Shown: positions 24,906-32,884 of the stretch, one piece after another
Numbering within the stretch: position 1 is the stretch's first letter
Layout: each line of letters begins with the position of its first letter
Assembly (NCBI GenBank): GCA_046290435.1
Contig: JBKAGO010000054.1
Location: 1-62,747, forward strand
Direction of reading: 5' to 3'
Length of the DNA stretch: 62,747 nt
DNA from: CAVQUE01 sp046290435
Lineage (GTDB): Bacteria > Actinomycetota > Acidimicrobiia > Acidimicrobiales > UBA8592
Notes under the pieces: model-generated
Database searches by the model: none
What the model was told of the DNA's origin: nothing
Seen by the model: the letters and a program-made list of their open reading frames with translations, nothing else
Made by a program: the position numbers and the translations under genes

Positions 24906-25592
24906 TCAGCGCACCGTCTCCGTGACTTGTCCGTCGAGGACCTCGAGGAGCCGGGCGCAGCGACCGGCGATGGCTTCGTCGTGGGTGACGACCAGCACGG
25001 CGACGCCGGCGTTGCGGGCGAGATCGAGCATCGTGTCGATCACGCCCTCGGCGGTGGCGTCGTCGAGGGCGCTGGTGGGCTCGTCCGCGACGAGTACCGA
25101 TGGAGCGGCGACCAGGGCGCGGGCGATGGCGATGCGCTGCGCCTGCCCTCCCGACAGCTGGTGCGGGCGCCGGTGGAGAAGGCCGGGCTCCACGTGCGCC
25201 GACGCGAGAGCGTCGGCCACTGCGGCGTCGACGTCGCGCGAGCGAAGGAGGCGGCGGGCCGCGGTCCGCAGCGTACGCTCGACGGTCCAGCGCGGTGGAA
25301 GCGTGGCGAGCGCATCCTGGGGCACGCCCTGCACGCTCCGACGCCGCAGGCGTGACGGTGACCGTCCGGGTTCCGACCATGCCTGTCCGTCGACGGTTAT
25401 CCGTCCGTGGCTGGGCCGCCGAAGACCGAGCGCCAGTTCGGCGAGTGATGTCTTGCCGGAACCGGATCTGCCGATGATCCCGACGGACTCGCCCGGGGCG
25501 ACCGCCAGGTCGGTCGGGAGCAGGGCCACCGTGGCATTGCGACCCGAACCGTGGACCAGGCCTGCCCCGTGGAAGGCGAGGGCGCTCACCAC
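24906..25592 (-). CDS. ABC transporter ATP-binding protein (DppF type, short)
   Basis: A 228-residue ATPase: Walker A GRSGSGKTS (about residue 41), signature LSGGQAQRIAIARAL, Walker B VLVADEPTSALD and H-loop VVTHD. It lacks the C-terminal cysteine-containing oligopeptide/dipeptide extension of full-length DppD/DppF. Its ATG overlaps the stop of the preceding ATPase by 7 bp. With that ATPase it would form the heterodimeric motor for the fused permease. Confidence 0.87.
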   Translation of the reverse strand: MVSALAFHGAGLVHGSGRNATVALLPTDLAVAPGESVGIIGRSGSGKTSLAELALGLRRPSHGRITVDGQAWSEPGRSPSRLRRRSVQGVPQDALATLPPRWTVERTLRTAARRLLRSRDVDAAVADALASAHVEPGLLHRRPHQLSGGQAQRIAIARALVAAPSVLVADEPTSALDDATAEGVIDTMLDLARNAGVAVLVVTHDEAIAGRCARLLEVLDGQVTETVR

Positions 25593-26278
25593 GACCGGAC
25601 CGCTCCGGGCAGGACGCCGGCAGGGTCGCCGTCGCCTGGCGCGGGTGCGGCGGCTCCGACCCGGCCATCGACCACCGGCACCACGTCTGCGCCGAGCAGA
25701 GCCGGAACCTCGGTGTCGTGGGTTGCCACCACCAACGCAGCCGAAGGCTGGTCGACGAGTATTTCGTCGATGAGCGCGAGCGTTTCGTCACGCGTTTCGT
25801 CGTCGAGGGCGCTGGTGGGTTCGTCGGCCAGGATGAGGTCCGGCGAGGTGAGCGCCGCCAGGGCGATGACGACGCGTTGGGCCTGGCCACCCGAGAGTTC
25901 TGCAGGACGTCGACCCCATACCACCGCGCCGTCGAGCCCTGTTCGGCCCAGTGCTCGTAGCACCTCGGGCCGCGATCGACGGCTGACTGCGGCGAGCTGG
26001 CGGCCGATCGGGTAGAGCGGGTGCAGCGCATCGTGACCACGCTGGGGGATCAGCCCGATCCTCAGATCCGCCCGCGCCGTGCGCGCAGAAGCAGGCCGCA
26101 ACGAGAGGGGTCGGGGCAGCCGCCCGGAGAGCGCTGCGAGCGTCAGGCTCTTACCGGACCCCGACCGGCCCATGAGTGCGATGCGGACACCTGGCGAGAC
26201 CGCGAAGTCGCCGCTGTGCACGAGGACGCGATCGCCGACGACGATCTCGGCGTGATCGAGATGAACGAGCCAGGACAC
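25586..26278 (-). CDS. ABC transporter ATP-binding protein (DppD type, short)
   Basis: About 230 residues: Walker A GRSGSGKSL, the Q-loop region IGLIPQRGHDALHPLYPIG (the peptide-transporter form), signature LSGGQAQRVVIALAAL, Walker B LILADEPTSALD and H-loop VATHD. The start is uncertain: GTG 26278 lies seven bases after TAGCCT, a possible leaderless promoter; a TTG at 26308 is the alternative. It is the first gene of the peptide/nickel-type operon. Confidence 0.83.
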   Translation of the reverse strand: MSWLVHLDHAEIVVGDRVLVHSGDFAVSPGVRIALMGRSGSGKSLTLAALSGRLPRPLSLRPASARTARADLRIGLIPQRGHDALHPLYPIGRQLAAVSRRSRPEVLRALGRTGLDGAVVWGRRPAELSGGQAQRVVIALAALTSPDLILADEPTSALDDETRDETLALIDEILVDQPSAALVVATHDTEVPALLGADVVPVVDGRVGAAAPAPGDGDPAGVLPGAVRSW

Positions 26279-26285
26279 CGGCGGG

Positions 26286-26291
26286 AGGCTA
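26286..26291 (-). promoter_or_regulatory. Possible -10 box (TAGCCT) of the peptide-type ABC operon
   Basis: Minus-strand TAGCCT is followed by seven bases and GTG 26278. No good -35 was found. Confidence 0.3.
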
Positions 26292-26360
26292 GCGGAAGAT
26301 AGGAACAAGTCCCATTATCGTCGTGGAGCTTGCTCATGACGGAGCCGCTCGAGCGCGAAC

Positions 26361-26609
26361 CTATGCGCGCGGCCCCTCGTCCTCGTCGAGGGCGGTGTCG
26401 TCCTCGACGAGCTCCCAGACGTCGCGGGCACCGTGGCGATCGGTCATCTCGACGACGGCGCCGGGGTGCAGTTCCGACACCTGCTCGGCATAGGCCTCGG
26501 CCTCGTCGAGCGTTGCGAAGTCGTCCGCTCCCACGACGTCGCCGCCGTCGACGGCACGGACCCCGTAGCGAGGCATGTCCTCGGGATCGATATCGGGATG
26601 CGTCGTCAT
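26361..26609 (-). CDS. Small acidic protein of unknown function
   Basis: An 82-residue acidic protein beginning MTTHPDIDPEDMPRYGVRAV and including EAYAEQVSELHPGAVVEMTD. GGAGG lies five bases before ATG 26609 (an ATG three bases earlier is too close), supporting a real gene. It has no signal peptide, no membrane segment and no motif I recognise. It sits alone between the ABC operon and the enolase-superfamily gene, all read leftward. Confidence 0.6.
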   Translation of the reverse strand: MTTHPDIDPEDMPRYGVRAVDGGDVVGADDFATLDEAEAYAEQVSELHPGAVVEMTDRHGARDVWELVEDDTALDEDEGPRA

Positions 26610-26716
26610 CATGGCCTCCGTCGTTCGCCTGTCGGGTCTCCCCGGTCCCGATGGTGTCCGGGGCCCGCCGAATCCGACAGTGCCCAAGGTCATCACCGAG
26701 GCCGACCGGCTCGAGT

Positions 26717-27949
26717 TCAGGCGCCGCCCTCGCCCGGTCGACGGTCGGGAGGGGGGTCGGCCTCGCCGATGGGCACCTGCGCCATGTCGAGGTGCAGTCC
26801 ATCGCCGGTGAATGCATGTGCCCGGGCGACGTCCTCGTCGAGTTCGACGCCCAGGCCCGGCGCCTCGGGGATCTCGACGAACCCGTCACGCCACACCAGC
26901 GGCCGGTGGAGCAGGTCGGCGTGGAAGCCACCGAAGTCGCGGATCGCCTCGAGGACCGAGAAGTTGGGCGAGCACGCCGCCAGGGCCACGTTGGCGGCGG
27001 CCCCGATCGGGCCGTTGTAACAGTGCGGGGCGATCTGCGCGCCGAACGCCTCGGCGAGCGCAGCGATCTTCTTGCCCTCGAGCAGGCCCCCGCAGCGTGC
27101 GAGGTTGAGCTGCACGATCGACACCGCCCGCGCCTCGAGCAGCCGGGCGAACTCGGCCTTGGTCGTGAGGCGCTCGCCGGCGGCGATCGGGATCGACGTG
27201 CCCCGGGCGACGAGGGCCATTGCGTCGACGTCGTCGGGCGGCACCGGTTCCTCGAACCACAGCGGGTCCCATGCCTCGAGTCGCGTCGCCAGCCGAAGCG
27301 CGCCCGACGCCGTGAACTGGCCGTGGGTGCCGAAGCACAGGTCAGCCCCGGTCCCGACGGCCTCACGAATGGCAGCGGCGAAGGCGACCGACCGCTCGAT
27401 GCGATGCAACGACGGCTGGTGCCCACCCATCGCGGTGTAGGGCCCCGCCGGGTCGAACTTCACCGCGGTGAAACCTCGGGCGACCTCCTCGGCGGCACGT
27501 GCGGCGGCGAGGTCCGGGTCGAGGTACACGTCGGCGGTGTCGCCGGGCTCGGGGTACAGGTAGGTGTAGGAGCGCAACGCCTCGTGGACCCGACCGCCGA
27601 GCAGGCGGTGGACGGGTTGGCCGACCGCCTTGCCCACGATGTCCCAGCACGCCATCTCGAGACAGCTCGTGGCCGCCATCAGCGTGACGTCCGGGCGTTG
27701 GGTGAAGCCGCTGCTGTAGGCCCGCCGCCAGAACCGCTCGATCTCGAACGGGTCGTGCCCGACGAGCAGCCGGTCGGCGAGATCGGTGATTCCGGCGGCG
27801 ATCACGTGCGGGCCGAACGTCGCGGCGTATGCCTCGCCCCAGCCGACGACGCCGTCGTCGGTGACGACCTTCGCGAACACGAAGTACCGGCCCCCGAACG
27901 ACGGCGGCGGGTTGGCGACCACGAAGGTCTCGACCTCGGCGACCTTCAT
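26717..27949 (-). CDS. Enolase-superfamily enzyme (mandelate racemase / sugar-acid dehydratase group)
   Basis: A 410-residue protein with the superfamily layout: N-terminal capping domain (MKVAEVETFVVAN), the KFD-type catalytic lysine region AVKFDPAGPYTAM, metal ligands in DLCFGTHGQF, WFEEPVPPDD and IPIAAGERLTT, and the C-terminal APHCYNGPIGAAANVALAA histidine. This resembles galactarate/galactonate dehydratase or galactarolactone cycloisomerase types, which abstract a proton alpha to a carboxylate with Mg2+. The ATG is at 27949. A VOC protein lies 38 bp upstream on the same strand and may be co-transcribed. The exact substrate is not assignable. Confidence 0.83.
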   Translation of the reverse strand: MKVAEVETFVVANPPPSFGGRYFVFAKVVTDDGVVGWGEAYAATFGPHVIAAGITDLADRLLVGHDPFEIERFWRRAYSSGFTQRPDVTLMAATSCLEMACWDIVGKAVGQPVHRLLGGRVHEALRSYTYLYPEPGDTADVYLDPDLAAARAAEEVARGFTAVKFDPAGPYTAMGGHQPSLHRIERSVAFAAAIREAVGTGADLCFGTHGQFTASGALRLATRLEAWDPLWFEEPVPPDDVDAMALVARGTSIPIAAGERLTTKAEFARLLEARAVSIVQLNLARCGGLLEGKKIAALAEAFGAQIAPHCYNGPIGAAANVALAACSPNFSVLEAIRDFGGFHADLLHRPLVWRDGFVEIPEAPGLGVELDEDVARAHAFTGDGLHLDMAQVPIGEADPPPDRRPGEGGA

Positions 27950-27987
27950 GCCGGCGCTCCGGCGGCTCGGGGTCGGTGCTGCAGGCC

Positions 27988-28542
27988 TCACGTCACGGCG
28001 GCCGCGGCGGACGCCGAACCCCGGACCGGGTCGGTGCCGTCCCAGGTGCGACCGGCTTCGGCGACCAGCGCGAAGGCGTTGCGCACGCTGGGGACGTCTT
28101 CGAGCAGCTCGACCATGATCCCCAGCATCGGCGACGTGTCGACGTAGGCGAAGCGCATCCCGCGGCTCACGCCGCTGAACGCGACCGGCGCGCCGAGCGC
28201 CTCGTAGCGGGCGATCTCGGTATCGAGATCCTCGGCGAACACCGCGATGTGGTGGAAGCCCTCGCGCCCCGCCGGGTACAGGTCGCGGTAGCACGAGGGC
28301 GAGTCGTCGAGCTGCTGGATCAGCTCGATCTGGACGGCGCCGGCCTGGGCGATGGCGCCCGCAAAGCGCAGCTCGGTCGGCGCGCCCCGGTATCGGGGTT
28401 CGTCGACCCGGATGTCACGGTTCGCGAAGAACGGCCCGACACCGAACACCGACGTCCACCGGGCCATGGCCGCATCGAGATCCTCGACGACGTACGCGTT
28501 CTGCACCACGGTGCGCCCGATCCACGGCACGACCTGCATCAT
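27988..28542 (-). CDS. VOC (glyoxalase/bleomycin-resistance fold) family protein
   Basis: A 184-residue protein with paired beta-alpha-beta-beta-beta modules: VQNAYVVEDLDAAMARWTSVFG at the start and FHHIAVFAEDLDTEIARYEALG in the second half, each with the FGVGPFF or GAPVAFSG follow-up. Metal ligands seem partial: His in EGFHHIAVF and Glu in IELIQQL and MVELLED. Members include lyases, epimerases and dioxygenases. It lies just upstream of the enolase-superfamily gene, suggesting a shared pathway. Confidence 0.82.
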   Translation of the reverse strand: MMQVVPWIGRTVVQNAYVVEDLDAAMARWTSVFGVGPFFANRDIRVDEPRYRGAPTELRFAGAIAQAGAVQIELIQQLDDSPSCYRDLYPAGREGFHHIAVFAEDLDTEIARYEALGAPVAFSGVSRGMRFAYVDTSPMLGIMVELLEDVPSVRNAFALVAEAGRTWDGTDPVRGSASAAAAVT

Positions 28543-28611
28543 CGGACCCCCTCGTCGACGACTCCTCGGGGACCGTACCAGCCCTTCGGAACGAGCCGCC
28601 GACGACGCTGC

Positions 28612-28860
28612 TCAGCAGCCGATGGCAGCGAGGACCGCTGAAACGGCGGTCGCGCTGTAGCCACCGACGCGTTCGTCGATCCGCCCATCGCGGGTGGCAG
28701 CGATGTCGGCCTCGAGGTTGTCGAGGCCTTCCCGCAGGCTGCCCAGACCGCCCTCGGCCTCGACGTCCTGGTGTGGCCGGAGCAACACGACGTACTCCTC
28801 CATCGCAGCGAGTCCGCCTTCACCCAGCGCCTCGTCGATCACGTCGGGGTCGTCGAGCAC
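28612..28860 (-). CDS. Hypothetical small protein, start uncertain
   Basis: An 82-residue acidic frame beginning at GTG 28860 (VLDDPDVIDEALGEGGLAAM) and ending SATAVSAVLAAIGC. The same frame is open 190 bp further upstream, with plausible residues (VVSSVNLFTV) but no start codon, so the gene may be truncated or frameshifted at its 5' end; an ATG at about 28886 is in another frame. It faces a decayed LuxR-type gene across a perfect palindrome. No family recognised. Confidence 0.4.
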   Translation of the reverse strand: MLDDPDVIDEALGEGGLAAMEEYVVLLRPHQDVEAEGGLGSLREGLDNLEADIAATRDGRIDERVGGYSATAVSAVLAAIGC

Positions 28861-28888
28861 CGTGAACAGGTTGACCGACGAGACGACA

Positions 28889-28904
28889 TACGTCGATCGA
28901 CGTA
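28889..28904. promoter_or_regulatory. 16-bp perfect palindrome between divergent genes
   Basis: TACGTCGATCGACGTA is fully self-complementary and lies between the leftward small ORF and the rightward decayed regulator, overlapping TAGGGT (28903-28908), a possible rightward -10. It looks like an operator left from a divergent regulatory pair. Confidence 0.45.
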
Positions 28905-28920
28905 GGGTACGGTCGCTCTC

Positions 28921-29342
28921 GTGCCTCTGGGAGCGCCCGACCTGCGTGCGCTCCTGGCGACGACCGATCGGCTGGCAACCGACCCGCCACCCGACTTCGC
29001 CACCGTGTGCGCGCTGCTGGGCGAACGCGTTCGAGGAGACCGAGCTCTCCAAGGAGTTCTACGAGCCATTCGGGCTCCCTTACCAGCTGGTCATCCAGCT
29101 CCCTGCCCCGCCCAGCGTGATCGTGGGGTACGCGCTGAACCGCAGCCCCGAAGACGGAGAGTTCTCCGACCGCGACGTCGCCGTGCTCGATGCGCTCGCC
29201 GGTCATCTGGCGATGCACCATCGGATACGCCATCTTCCGGGTGCTCGGCGTCGACAGCCGCACCGCTGCGGCCGTTGCCGTCGGCGAGCTCGTCGCAGGG
29301 CCACAGCACCGCGCCCCGGACCAACCAGCCGGCGATCACTGA
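28921..29342 (+). pseudogene. Decayed LuxR/GAF-type regulator
   Basis: Three frames give consecutive pieces of one protein. From GTG 28921: PDLRALLATTDRLATDPPPD. From about 29025, another frame: FEETELSKEFYEPFGLPYQL, IVGYALNRSPEDGEFSDRDV and LDALAGHLAMHHR, the central sensor part typical of actinobacterial LuxR regulators. From about 29220, a third frame: IGYAIFRVLGVDSRTAAAVA, the end of a LuxR helix-turn-helix, with a stop at 29342. The core of the DNA-binding domain is missing. Two frameshifts plus a deletion make it non-functional. Confidence 0.6.
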
Positions 29343-29353
29343 GCCTGCATCAG

Positions 29354-29682
29354 ATGGCCGACGACGAGAGCCTGGCGACGAAGCGCTATCTCCTCGTCGC
29401 GCCGCTGTTCGAGCGGGTCCTGGCCGCCCTCGTCGACCTCGGCCTGTTCGTCGCCCTCGCGTGGGCGCTGCGCGCGACGGCGCGGCGTTCGGGGCATCGA
29501 TCGGCCGGGTCCGATTCCCGGCCGAATCGGCGGCGACGGTCGGTGTGCGCTTCCTCGGTGGCTCGAGCACGGCGTCTCCCGACGCGCCACGGCGCTGGCG
29601 CGTGTCGCTCGTTCCGGTGGACGGACGATGGCTCGTCGACGCCATCACCGTCGACGGCACACCGCTCACGACCACCTGCTGA
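29354..29682 (+). pseudogene. Fused remnants: RDD-like membrane start and a secreted-protein C-terminus
   Basis: ATG 29354 opens KRYLLVAPLFERVLAALVDL and GLFVALAWALRA, a first transmembrane helix resembling RDD proteins. Near 29480 the frame must change to continue as IGRVRFPAESAATVGVRFLG and WRVSLVPVDGRWLVDAITVD, ending at 29682; this second part resembles the C-terminus of lipoprotein or NTF2-like accessory proteins. The two pieces may come from different genes. Either way the reading frame is broken. Confidence 0.45.
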
Positions 29683-29718
29683 GCCACAAGAGTTCGACCT
29701 CGGACGATCCCCCTGCGA

Positions 29719-30075
29719 TCAGAGACGCAGAGCGGTGCGCAAGACTTCGTCGATGGCAGTCCGGCTGACTGGATCGAGACGGCCGAGGCGCTCCACGAAC
29801 CGGGCGACCGACACAGCTCGGACCTGTTCGACCTGGAACGCGGTCCGATGCGGGAGGCCGACGTCGGAACCGGCGTCGACGACGATGTGCAGCGGAACCT
29901 GACGGATGGTCGACGTTCCCGGCACGACGATCACCATCTCGAGGTTCGGGTGATGCAGCCGATCGTCGGAGACGATCACCGCGGGACGGCGGAAGGCCTG
30001 CTCGGGATCCTCTGGAGCGGAACCGAAGTCGACCATCCAGATGTCGCCACGGACGAAGGGCGATTCATCCCGCAT
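29719..30075 (-). CDS. MazF/PemK-type toxin (endoribonuclease)
   Basis: A 118-residue protein with the PemK/MazF fold signature: VRGDIWMVDFG near the N-terminus, then RRPAVIVSDD and VIVVPGTST. MazF toxins cut mRNA at short motifs and are neutralised by an adjacent antitoxin. ATG 30075 lies within the end of the antitoxin gene (11-bp overlap), the normal coupled arrangement with the antitoxin first. The pair sits next to decayed genes, typical of a mobile or plastic spot. Confidence 0.88.
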   Translation of the reverse strand: MRDESPFVRGDIWMVDFGSAPEDPEQAFRRPAVIVSDDRLHHPNLEMVIVVPGTSTIRQVPLHIVVDAGSDVGLPHRTAFQVEQVRAVSVARFVERLGRLDPVSRTAIDEVLRTALRL

Positions 30076-30319
30076 GAAGGCCGTCCGCCGCAGTGGCGTC
30101 GAGCCGGCTCCGCTCCTCTCCGGACTCGGCGACCTCGGCCGGCGACCACTCGTCCAGTGCGTCGTGGACCGACGCCCACCACTCGTCCCGGCCGAGCCGG
30201 TGGACGGCATCGGTCACGACGTCGAGCATGGTCGTGCCGCGCAGCTCCGCGATCCGGGCGATCTCGTCTCGCAACTCGGCGGGAACCCGCAGCGTAGCTG
30301 TCGACTTGGAAGGCGCCAT
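30065..30319 (-). CDS. Ribbon-helix-helix antitoxin of the MazF-type toxin
   Basis: An 84-residue protein starting MAPSKSTATLRVPAELRDEI; the TATLRVPAELRDEIARIAEL stretch is the beta-strand plus first helix of a ribbon-helix-helix (CopG/MetJ) DNA-binding domain. The acidic C-terminal half (residues 50-84) would wrap the toxin. Its ATG follows TAGGCT by six bases, so transcription is probably leaderless, and autorepression is expected for this family. Confidence 0.82.
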   Translation of the reverse strand: MAPSKSTATLRVPAELRDEIARIAELRGTTMLDVVTDAVHRLGRDEWWASVHDALDEWSPAEVAESGEERSRLDATAADGLHAG

Positions 30320-30325
30320 CGGAGG

Positions 30326-30331
30326 AGCCTA
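30326..30331 (-). promoter_or_regulatory. Candidate leaderless -10 box (TAGGCT) of the toxin-antitoxin operon
   Basis: Minus-strand TAGGCT, then CCTCCG, then ATG 30319. No strong -35 seen. Confidence 0.45.
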
Positions 30332-30483
30332 GCCGAGCGCCTGATTCGTCGTGGGTCGGCGCTCGGGTCTGCCTTGTGATCGGGGGGCCATCTGACGCAA
30401 CCAGACGCGACGCAGGGACCGCACGGCCGGGCCCGACGGCCCATGTCGTGAACCGATGCGGCCTGTCGCCACGACAGGGGGAC

Positions 30484-31581
30484 ATGAAACTCGCCGTACC
30501 ATCCGCCGCTCGATCGATGGCATTCATCTATCTCGTCGCCGTCATCACCGCCGTCGGCTCCGAGCGCATGTTCTGGTTCTGGGCGCCCGGCCTGCGAGCC
30601 CATCTGGAGGTCGCGGCGTTCTATGCGATCGCCACCGCGGCAGGCATCATGCTGATGCGTCGCCACCGGATCGATTCGTGGTGGTCGCTGATGCTCGCGG
30701 TGCCGGTTGTCGCGTACGTCGTCGAGGGCGTGATCACACCGGTGCTCTACAGCGGCGGGCCGTTCGTGCCGTTCTTCCCTGCGTGGTTCACGATGTGGCA
30801 CGGGATCATGTCGTTCGCCGTGTTGGTGTTCGTCATCCGACACCTGCTGCTCGCCGAGGCGATCGCGAAGCTGTCGCTGCTGGCGCTGGGGATCGGCGTG
30901 TTCTGGGGCGTGTGGTCGACGACGCAGTGGCTCCCCGAGAGCTACGAGGACCCGGAACTGCTGGCCGAGTACGGGGCGCTGGAGATCCTGGGTCCCGGTG
31001 CGTTCGCCGGCTACGCCGCCCTGTTCACCGCCGTGTTGATCGTCGCCCACGGTGTCATCGGCCTCTTCTGGCCGACCGTTGCGACGGCGCCCTCGGGCAG
31101 GCTCACGTGGGGCGAGCGCATCGTCGGCGCCCTGGTGCTGGCCGGTGCTGCGCTCTGGACGGTGGCGCTGCCGTGGGCGCTGCCGATGTTCGGCGCCTAC
31201 GCGGGCCTGCAGGTCGTCGCCCTGCGTCGCCATCGCTCCCGGGTGCCAGCGGATCGGCCCGACCTGTTCGCGCAGCTCGCCGGCCACGTGCGGCTGCGGG
31301 CGTTGGTGCCCCTCGTGCTCGTCGCCCCGGCCGCAGCGCTCACCTACGCCGGGCTCTGGCAGCTCGAGCCGTCGGAGGTGGTGCTGCGCGTCCTGATGTA
31401 CTCGATCATCGCCCTCCAGGCCATCGCCGGAGCCGTCATCGCGGTCCGGGCACTCCTCCGGGTCCGCAACCCGCGCAAGACTCGCGGCGAGACCGAGGCG
31501 GGACCACCGCCGGTCCTGCAAGACCTTCAGGCTCGCAATGGGCTCGCTCCGGCCAAGCCCAGGAGTTCGGGGCTGACGTAG
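30484..31581 (+). CDS. Multi-pass membrane protein of unknown function
   Basis: A 365-residue protein with about nine hydrophobic helices (AFIYLVAVITAVGSERMFWF at the start, ALVPLVLVAPAAALTYAGLW near residue 285) and a polar C-terminal tail of about 40 residues. ATG 30484 is preceded by AGGGGG. No transporter or enzyme motif is recognised. Its last 55 bp overlap the end of the converging Fic gene, so the two mRNAs are complementary there. Confidence 0.7.
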   Translation: MKLAVPSAARSMAFIYLVAVITAVGSERMFWFWAPGLRAHLEVAAFYAIATAAGIMLMRRHRIDSWWSLMLAVPVVAYVVEGVITPVLYSGGPFVPFFPAWFTMWHGIMSFAVLVFVIRHLLLAEAIAKLSLLALGIGVFWGVWSTTQWLPESYEDPELLAEYGALEILGPGAFAGYAALFTAVLIVAHGVIGLFWPTVATAPSGRLTWGERIVGALVLAGAALWTVALPWALPMFGAYAGLQVVALRRHRSRVPADRPDLFAQLAGHVRLRALVPLVLVAPAAALTYAGLWQLEPSEVVLRVLMYSIIALQAIAGAVIAVRALLRVRNPRKTRGETEAGPPPVLQDLQARNGLAPAKPRSSGLT

Positions 31582-32693
31582 AGCCGGCTCGGACGACCTC
31601 GGCCGACAGTGGAGACCGTGCCGTGCTCGACGAGGACATCGGCGGCGACGAGCGCGTGCAGCGCAGCGTTGGCGGACTTCAGCGGTATGCCCAGTTCCCG
31701 TGCGACGATCGGCCCCGTCAGCACGAGAAGCCGCGGCAGAAGCTCGAGGAGTCGCCACGCCGCTGCGTCGGCTCGCAACCGTGACGATCCCGGCCGCGGC
31801 GCTGCGAGCCGCTGACGCCATTCGATCGCCAGCCGCTCGACAGCGGCGACGAGGTCGCGTTGTGCGCGACCCGCGCCCGACACGGCGTCGGCGAACCATC
31901 GGATCCACGAGTCGTGGTCGCCGAGGCGGAACAGCACCAGACCGGACGCGTAGCCGCCGACATCGGCGGCGATGCGGGTACTCACCGGCGGCGGGGTGAC
32001 GAGGGCGAGTTCGCGGACGAGGATCCAGGCCACCAGGACCCGACCGACGCGCCCGTTGCCGTCGGCGAACGGATGGATGATCTCGAACTGTGCATGGGCC
32101 ACTGCCGCCTTGGTCACGGCATCGGCACGGGAGTCGTTCACGTATCCGACGAGGTCGTCGACGAGGGCGGGGACCTCGTCCGGAGGTGGCGTCACGAGAT
32201 GGGCATCGAACGGCGAGGTACCGCCGATCCACCCCTGCTCGTCCCGGAGCACGCCGACGTGACGGTCCGGCGTCGGACCGCCCGCCATCAGTGTGCGGTG
32301 CCAGCGACACAGGTGGCCGACGGTGAGCGGCTCGGCGTGGGCGTCGGCGATGGCCTCCTCGGCCGCGGCGAGGTTGGCGGCAACCCAGCTCGCAGTGGGC
32401 GTGCCGCTCTGCGGGTCGAATTCGGCGAGCACCACGTCGACCACGGGTGCGCTGATGCCCTCGATGAACGACGAGGCGACACCCTCGGCCCGCAACAGGA
32501 GGCGGGCGAGGGGCAGGTAGTCCGCCGGCAGCGTCTCGGCGCCGAACTCGACGGCGGCGACGGCCCGAGCAGTGCGGTGCGTGGTGTCGGCGGCGAGGGA
32601 CAGGTCACGATCGGCGAGGCGGTGGGGCACGAAGGCGCGTGCACGGCGTCCGCGCCACACGATCGGCACCTCGTCACCCGCCACTCCGTTCAT
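31527..32693 (-). CDS. Fic-domain AMP-transferase family protein with N-terminal inhibitory motif
   Basis: A 388-residue protein of the class with an N-terminal DUF4172-like part, central Fic core and C-terminal winged helix. The Fic motif HPFADGNGRVGR is intact (residues about 207-218). The inhibitory helix motif [S/T]xxxE[G/N] appears as SSFIEG near residue 75, so the enzyme is expected to be self-inhibited. The C-terminal region (LGIPLKSANAALHALVAADV) is a DNA-binding-like winged helix. ATG 32693 follows AGGGGGA. Upstream is a 7-bp inverted repeat, a probable autoregulatory operator. Targets are unknown; it converges on the membrane protein gene. Confidence 0.9.
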   Translation of the reverse strand: MNGVAGDEVPIVWRGRRARAFVPHRLADRDLSLAADTTHRTARAVAAVEFGAETLPADYLPLARLLLRAEGVASSFIEGISAPVVDVVLAEFDPQSGTPTASWVAANLAAAEEAIADAHAEPLTVGHLCRWHRTLMAGGPTPDRHVGVLRDEQGWIGGTSPFDAHLVTPPPDEVPALVDDLVGYVNDSRADAVTKAAVAHAQFEIIHPFADGNGRVGRVLVAWILVRELALVTPPPVSTRIAADVGGYASGLVLFRLGDHDSWIRWFADAVSGAGRAQRDLVAAVERLAIEWRQRLAAPRPGSSRLRADAAAWRLLELLPRLLVLTGPIVARELGIPLKSANAALHALVAADVLVEHGTVSTVGRGRPSRLYVSPELLGLAGASPLRA

Positions 32694-32717
32694 CGACGCT
32701 CCCCCTTCCACTTTAAA

Positions 32718-32737
32718 ACACTTATAGCGGTAAGTGT
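32718..32737. promoter_or_regulatory. Inverted repeat ACACTTA-N6-TAAGTGT upstream of the Fic gene
   Basis: Perfect 7-bp arms around TAGCGG, 25 bp before the Fic ATG; a third CACTT half-site lies at 32709-32713. The minus-strand TATAAG inside it could serve as a -10. Since the Fic protein has its own winged helix, autoregulation is a reasonable inference. Confidence 0.5.
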
Positions 32738-32757
32738 ACGAAATCTACGCGACAGGG

Positions 32758-32863
32758 GCGGACCACCGCCGGGGTCAAGTCGTACTTTCAACCAACTCCA
32801 GGTCGTCGAGCCCCGGAGGCCGCGTGCCGAGTTGGTGAGGTCGACTTGACCCCAGTAGTCCGC
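32758..32863. repeat. 106-bp imperfect inverted repeat (REP/MITE-like)
   Basis: The outer arms pair GCGGAC (32758-32763) with GTCCGC (32858-32863). Inside, GGGGTCAAGTCG (32771-32782) pairs perfectly with CGACTTGACCCC (32842-32853), and ACCAACTC (32791-32798) with GAGTTGGT (32829-32836). The GGGGTCAAGTC termini resemble repeats mobilised by REP-associated (RAYT) transposases. It fills the space between the Fic and uridine phosphorylase genes and could form a large cruciform or RNA hairpin. Confidence 0.6.
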
Positions 32864-32872
32864 GTGCGGAAC

Positions 32873-32878
32873 TACCGT
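32873..32878 (+). promoter_or_regulatory. Candidate leaderless -10 box (TACCGT) of the uridine phosphorylase gene
   Basis: TACCGT, then GACGCC, then ATG 32885. A TTGACC lies 21 bp upstream, inside the inverted repeat, which is too far for a normal -35. Confidence 0.4.
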
Positions 32879-32884
32879 GACGCC

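Noticed and set aside
26717..28294. 525-residue version of the enolase-superfamily protein
   Set aside because: The extra N-terminus is the antisense/shadow of the VOC gene; homology starts at ATG 27949.
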